This document shows positions 6,982 through 10,594 of a stretch of 10,594 bases of DNA, piece after piece (position 1 is the stretch's first letter; each line of letters opens with the position of its first letter). The position numbers were made by a program, and so were the translations under genes. Where the stretch lies: assembly GCA_020050175.1 (NCBI GenBank), contig JAGVKY010000200.1:1-10594 (forward strand), in the 5' to 3' direction. Under the pieces are notes generated by a model. It was given only the letters and a program-made list of their open reading frames with translations. It did no database searches and was not told the origin of the DNA. The DNA comes from Parachlamydiales bacterium. Its GTDB lineage: Bacteria > Chlamydiota > Chlamydiia > Chlamydiales > JAJFMK01.

Positions 6982-7951
6982 AAGGAATATGATCCAAGCT
7001 CTGAATCAAACGCTTCATCAGGCGTTTGAGGAGAGAAAAGATCTCGTCACATTTGGCGAAGATGTCGGTTTTTTTGGAGGGGTTTTCCGTGTGACGGTAG
7101 GCCTTCAGGAAAAATTTGGTGCCGGTCGTTGCTTTGACACCCCTCTTTGTGAACAAGGGATCATCGGCTTTGCGATTGGACTCGCGCAATATGGCTTTAA
7201 GCCAATTGCAGAGATCCAGTTTGCCGATTATATTTTTCCCGCTTACGACCAGATCGTCAATGAACTTGCCAAGATGCGCTACCGGACGAATGGGCAGTAC
7301 ACAGCGCCAGTTATTATAAGAACGCCGTACGGCGGGGGCATCAAAGGGGGCCATTACCATTCCCAATCTCCCGAAGCTCAATTTCTCCACACGCCAGGGA
7401 TCCATGTAGTGATGCCTTCTTCACCTTACGAAGCCAAGGGGCTTCTCTGGTCAGCCATTGAATCGGAAGATCCAGTTCTTTTTCTTGAACCCAAAAGGAT
7501 CTGCCGTGCCATCAAAGAAGAAGTTCCGGATGAGAAATATTTAATTCCCTTCGGTAAAGCCAAAATTCTGAAAGAAGGGGAGAATGTGACCCTCATTGGT
7601 TGGGGTGCGCAAACTCACCAAAATTTAGCAGCAGCTTTAGAAGTGGAAAAACTGGGGAAGGGAAGTGTCGAGGTGATCGATCTTCGGACATTGAATCCTC
7701 TAGATATTGATACCCTCCAAGCTTCTGTTGAAAAAACAGGAAGATGTGTCATCGCTCATGAAGCTCCGATCACTCAGGGTTTTGGGGCTGAACTTGCAGC
7801 TCTTTTACAAGAAAAATGCTTCCTCCATTTGGAAGCCCCCATTTACCGAGTGGCGGGTCTCGATACCCCCTTTCCCCATACGCTAGAGGAGCTCTACATG
7901 CCTGATGCTCCAAAAGTTGAACGAGCTCTCACCAAAACCCTTAACTACTAA
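6974..7951 (+). CDS. bkdB: Branched-chain 2-oxoacid dehydrogenase E1 component, beta subunit
   Basis: Beta subunit of the E1 heterotetramer; together with E1-alpha it forms the thiamine diphosphate active site. At 325 residues it has the standard length. Family motifs include GEDVGFFGGVFRVTVGL (Glu29 in the cofactor-contacting segment), TPLCEQGIIGFAIGLA, QFADYIFPAYDQIVNELAKM, the active-site region GGHYHSQSPEA (H127, H129) and the C-terminal transketolase domain with VIDLRTLNPLD and HEAPITQGFGAELAA. ATG 6974 sits inside the end of the alpha gene (8 nt overlap), preceded by GAGGAG at 6955-6960. ATG 6989 is a possible later start but is poorly spaced from any ribosome site. The close coupling fits the stoichiometric need for the two subunits. 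Confidence 0.94.
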   Translation: MAERNMIQALNQTLHQAFEERKDLVTFGEDVGFFGGVFRVTVGLQEKFGAGRCFDTPLCEQGIIGFAIGLAQYGFKPIAEIQFADYIFPAYDQIVNELAKMRYRTNGQYTAPVIIRTPYGGGIKGGHYHSQSPEAQFLHTPGIHVVMPSSPYEAKGLLWSAIESEDPVLFLEPKRICRAIKEEVPDEKYLIPFGKAKILKEGENVTLIGWGAQTHQNLAAALEVEKLGKGSVEVIDLRTLNPLDIDTLQASVEKTGRCVIAHEAPITQGFGAELAALLQEKCFLHLEAPIYRVAGLDTPFPHTLEELYMPDAPKVERALTKTLNY

Positions 7952-7958
7952 GGTCCCC

Positions 7959-9119
7959 ATGGAAAGGATTGTCACTGTCAACCTACCCGATATTGGCGAA
8001 GGTGTTGTCGAAGGGGAAATTGTCCAATGGCTTAAGAAGGTGGGAGATCCTTTGAAGCAAGACGAGCCTGTTGTTGTCGTCATGACCGACAAGGCAACCG
8101 TCGAACTTCCTTCTCCCGAAGCAGGAATTTTAAAAGAAGTTTTCTGGACAGAAGGGCAATTGGCGATCAGAGGCAAGCCCCTTTACTCCATTGCCTGTCT
8201 CGGTCAATCTGAAGCTCCGATTGAGAAGGTAAAAGAGGAAGTTTGTAAGTCTAAAGAGGCCTCATTACCTACCCCCATCCAGCAAAAAGGGGAAAAAGTT
8301 TTAGCAACTCCTGCCACAAGACACTTGGCTAAGATGTTGGGGGTTTCTCTTGAAACACTGACTCCTTCGGGTCAGAACGGAGAGGTCACTCCTGAGGATG
8401 TCAAAGGGGCGCTTCAAATCAAGACGCCGAAAAAAAATCTTCGTCGTGATGGGGATGAAGTTGTCCCTCTACGAGGCGTCCAATGGCTCATGGCAGAGAC
8501 GATGATAAAAAGTCACGAAGAGGTGCCTCAATTCACTTATGTGATCTCTTATGACCCTACGCCTTTGCGGAGCGCAAAAGAGAAGCTAACCGGGGCTACC
8601 TATATGCCCTTCTTCATTAAAGCATGGGCCCTCACTGCCAAAGAATTCCCTCTCCTTAATGCATCAGTCGACGCTCAACAAAGAGAGATTTACATTCACC
8701 CCCATGTCGATATGGGGATTGCAGTCGATTCGCCGCAAGGACTTTTACTCCCTGTCCTTAAAGGGGTAGACACTTTGAGTTTTTCTGAGCTTGTCAAAGC
8801 GTTTGACAGGCTCAAAGAGGGGGCAAGAAAAGGGGACCTTTCGCCTGATGCTATGCGAGGAGGGACAATCTCTCTCTCCAATTTCGGTACTTTGGGTGGA
8901 ATTTTAGGGACTCCGCTGATCCCGTACTCTCAGACTGCTATTTTGGGGATTGGTAAGATGGAAGAGTGCCCTGTCGTGCGGCAAGGGAAAGTTGAAGTGG
9001 GCTTTAAACAATATCTCTCCTTAAGTTGCGATCACCGGATTGTCGATGGTGGAACAGCAGCAAGAGCGGCCGAAAGGTTGGTAGCACTCCTCAGCGAACC
9101 TAGTCAGTGGCTCAACTAA
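7959..9119 (+). CDS. bkdC: Dihydrolipoamide acyltransferase, E2 component of the branched-chain 2-oxoacid dehydrogenase complex
   Basis: E2 core enzyme, which accepts the acyl group from E1 on its lipoyl arm and transfers it to CoA. It has 386 residues in three domains: one lipoyl domain (about 3-80) with the modified lysine in MTDKATVELPSP (K45); a charged linker; a small E1/E3-binding domain (about 115-152, LATPATRHLAKMLGV...TPEDV); and the acyltransferase domain (about 160-386) with the catalytic motif SCDHRIVDGG (H359, D363). SLSNFGTLGGILGTPLI is typical of branched-chain E2 proteins. ATG 7959 is chosen because TAAGGT lies 4 nt upstream and the lipoyl domain begins at once; the in-frame TTG 7905 would add 18 residues overlapping E1-beta. 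E3 is not encoded here and is presumably supplied from elsewhere. The 3' end overlaps the next gene by 13 nt. Confidence 0.93.
   Translation: MERIVTVNLPDIGEGVVEGEIVQWLKKVGDPLKQDEPVVVVMTDKATVELPSPEAGILKEVFWTEGQLAIRGKPLYSIACLGQSEAPIEKVKEEVCKSKEASLPTPIQQKGEKVLATPATRHLAKMLGVSLETLTPSGQNGEVTPEDVKGALQIKTPKKNLRRDGDEVVPLRGVQWLMAETMIKSHEEVPQFTYVISYDPTPLRSAKEKLTGATYMPFFIKAWALTAKEFPLLNASVDAQQREIYIHPHVDMGIAVDSPQGLLLPVLKGVDTLSFSELVKAFDRLKEGARKGDLSPDAMRGGTISLSNFGTLGGILGTPLIPYSQTAILGIGKMEECPVVRQGKVEVGFKQYLSLSCDHRIVDGGTAARAAERLVALLSEPSQWLN
8786..8814 (+). other. Strong inverted repeat (potential RNA hairpin) inside the E2 gene
   Basis: The arms TGAGCTTGTCAAA (8786-8798) and TTTGACAGGCTCA (8802-8814) pair over 13 bp with a single G-U wobble, closing a GCG triloop. 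It lies in the acyltransferase-domain coding region. It is not followed by a U-run on either strand, so it does not look like a terminator. It may be chance, since the coding sequence for SELVKAFDRLK explains it without any RNA function. Confidence 0.45.
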
Positions 9120-10594
9120 TATTTTTCCTCTTTCTATGGGCTGGCGTTTGCCAGGCTGAGACTTTTGATGGTCCTGAAAGATTAGAGAGAGATCTTTGTT
9201 TAATTCGCGAATGGCAATGTAGTCCATGTCGTTCTTTCCCAGTAACTTACAATGCCATCCTTGAAGGGGGCTACCTCCTCATGCCCTCCGCCAGGATGGG
9301 CGAAGTGGGCGAGCTCGGTTTTGGTTTTGCTTCCATCCCTCCCTACTACAACTGGAACCTCCGTTGCGAGATTCTTCCCCGTTTTGAGATTTCTGGAAGC
9401 TATCGCGTTTTCAGAGGTGTTGAAGACCATCTTTTGAGTCCCTTTGGTTTTGGAGATTTCTCCGACAAAGGGGTCAATATGAAATTTGCTGCCATCCTCC
9501 CCGAAGATAGCGATTTTAAACTACCGGGACTTGCAACTGGTTGGAATGACTTTTTAGGAACAAAGGCCTTTCAATCCAAATATGTTGTGATGACCTATGT
9601 GAGGCCTGAATGGAATCTTGAGGCCACCTTAGGATTTGGTTGGCAGAGGATCAGAGGTTTTTTTGGGGGTCTTGCTTTTTACCCCTTCAGAAACTTTGGC
9701 AACATGTGGCTCGAAGGGGTTTCTTTAAACGCCGAATATGATGCGACAAATTACGATATCGATCCTCACCCTTTAGGTAGGCCGCATCACTACAAGGATA
9801 AGGATCGTATTGGCCGTACACAGCCCTTTAAGGTCAATTTTGGTTTAAAATATCGGGCTTTTGACGCCATTGATTTGACTTTCAGTTATCTGAAGGGGAA
9901 AAATTTTGGATTCGCTGGCTCGCTCCATTACAACTTTGGAACTACAGAGGGTTTTTTACCTAAAATTGATGATGTTCTTCCTTACAGTGCCCCTAGAGAC
10001 TTAGAACCGATCGGCCCCTTCCGCCCCGAAGATCTTTTTCTCCATGAGATCGTGACGGCTTTCTGTGAACAGGGATTTTTTGTCGAACGGATTCTTCTTT
10101 ACTATGATAGCTGCGGTGAGAAGACTTTAAAAATTGCCTTTGAAAACGAAAAATACTGGCAAGAGTGCGAGGTGAGGGATAGGATCACCCATCTTTTAGC
10201 CTCCCTCGTTCCTGAAGACATTGATATTGTCTATGCTGTCCAGATGGTTGGAACAATTCCGATCCAGCAATATCGCTTCTACGGCAACTTTCTGAAGCAA
10301 TTTTTTTGCAACGAAATCTCTCCCTATGAATTTGCAATTTTGTCTCCATTAGAAGAGGTCACTTGTAACGACACCCTAGCTCCAAGGCAGCTTTTTTATC
10401 GCAATCTTCCCTATTTTAATTTTTCTGTCTTACCAAGGACACACTACTATTTTGGAACAGCAAAAGGAAAATTTAAGTATGGGGCGGGGGTCACAGTTGA
10501 ATTAGATGGGTATTTACCCTGGGGGGGTCTTCAATACCATATCCAGGCGGGGATGTTGATTTTTTCAAGCATTCATAACACCTCTGATATCGAT
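9107..10594 (+). CDS. YjbH/GfcD-type outer-membrane beta-barrel protein (3' partial)
   Basis: Predicted exported outer-membrane protein of the YjbH (DUF940) family; members are linked to exopolysaccharide or capsule secretion in other bacteria, but the function here is unknown. The frame stays open from 9107 to the window end (496 codons). GTG 9107 is the only usable start after the in-frame TAG at 9101, giving MAQLIFFLFLWAGVCQA, a short signal-like peptide with no basic residue and probable cleavage after Ala17. Family features: the PSARM block (60-64) followed by alternating aromatic strands, DKGVNMKF (120-127), a first barrel with SLHYNFG, an internal soluble domain (about 305-420) with LKIAFENEKYW, and the start of a second barrel (from about 435). 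The mature part has nine cysteines (31, 38, 41, 87, 320, 336, 354, 401, 420), including C38-S-P-C41. It overlaps the E2 gene by 13 nt. Confidence 0.75.
   Translation, partial: MAQLIFFLFLWAGVCQAETFDGPERLERDLCLIREWQCSPCRSFPVTYNAILEGGYLLMPSARMGEVGELGFGFASIPPYYNWNLRCEILPRFEISGSYRVFRGVEDHLLSPFGFGDFSDKGVNMKFAAILPEDSDFKLPGLATGWNDFLGTKAFQSKYVVMTYVRPEWNLEATLGFGWQRIRGFFGGLAFYPFRNFGNMWLEGVSLNAEYDATNYDIDPHPLGRPHHYKDKDRIGRTQPFKVNFGLKYRAFDAIDLTFSYLKGKNFGFAGSLHYNFGTTEGFLPKIDDVLPYSAPRDLEPIGPFRPEDLFLHEIVTAFCEQGFFVERILLYYDSCGEKTLKIAFENEKYWQECEVRDRITHLLASLVPEDIDIVYAVQMVGTIPIQQYRFYGNFLKQFFCNEISPYEFAILSPLEEVTCNDTLAPRQLFYRNLPYFNFSVLPRTHYYFGTAKGKFKYGAGVTVELDGYLPWGGLQYHIQAGMLIFSSIHNTSDID

Noticed and set aside
7905..7958. 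An 18-residue upstream extension of E2 from TTG 7905.
   Set aside because: It overlaps the E1-beta C-terminus, has no lipoyl-domain similarity, and ATG 7959 has a good ribosome site.
9122..9151. Reading the YjbH-type signal peptide as a lipoprotein signal ending at Cys15.
   Set aside because: The residues before Cys15 are A-G-V, with Val at -1, which does not fit a lipobox; cleavage after Ala17 (C-Q-A) is more plausible.
9141..9154. CTGGC-GTTT-GCCAG hairpin just after the E2 stop as a terminator for the dehydrogenase operon.
   Set aside because: The stem is only 5 bp, no U-run follows, and it lies inside the signal-peptide coding part of the next gene.

Overview
The window reads as a piece of a chromosome from a member of the phylum Chlamydiae, probably an environmental or amoeba-associated lineage (Waddlia, Parachlamydia or Simkania type). 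This is inferred from three things: a compact type II secretion cluster in the order gspD-gspE-gspF-pilins, an unusually cysteine-rich secretin (fitting an envelope stabilised by disulfides), and a separate branched-chain 2-oxoacid dehydrogenase operon. No rRNA, tRNA, mobile element or CRISPR array is visible. The genus cannot be settled from this sequence alone. All genes are on the + strand and coding density is very high; the only real intergenic gap is 79 nt (5832-5910).

Region 1 (1-5831) is a type II secretion / type IV pilus-like operon. It holds a 5'-truncated secretin GspD, the ATPase GspE, the inner-membrane platform protein GspF, and three prepilin-like proteins that look like GspG, a GspH-like minor pseudopilin and a GspI-like minor pseudopilin. 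The genes overlap or nearly touch (26 nt overlap, 1 nt overlap, 9 nt gap, 4 nt gap, 4 nt overlap), so they are almost certainly co-transcribed. GspE would power assembly of the pseudopilus on GspF, and the product would work through the GspD outer-membrane channel. No gspC, J, K, L, M or prepilin peptidase gene lies in the window.

Region 2 (5832-9119) starts with a short leader carrying a weak promoter-like pair. It then encodes E1-alpha, E1-beta and E2 of a branched-chain 2-oxoacid dehydrogenase complex. All three show the family's diagnostic motifs, and the E1-alpha motifs are specifically of the branched-chain type. No E3 (lipoamide dehydrogenase) gene is present. The likely role is conversion of branched-chain 2-oxoacids to branched acyl-CoA, possibly as primers for branched-chain fatty acids.

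Region 3 (9107-10594, running off the window end) is an exported, cysteine-rich YjbH/GfcD-type outer-membrane beta-barrel protein. It begins on a GTG inside the end of the E2 gene and so may belong to the same transcript. Several genes begin on TTG or GTG. The most interesting points are the cysteine enrichment in both outer-membrane proteins, Ser instead of Gly before the prepilin cleavage site in two of three pilins, and a YjbH-type protein with no exopolysaccharide gene beside it.
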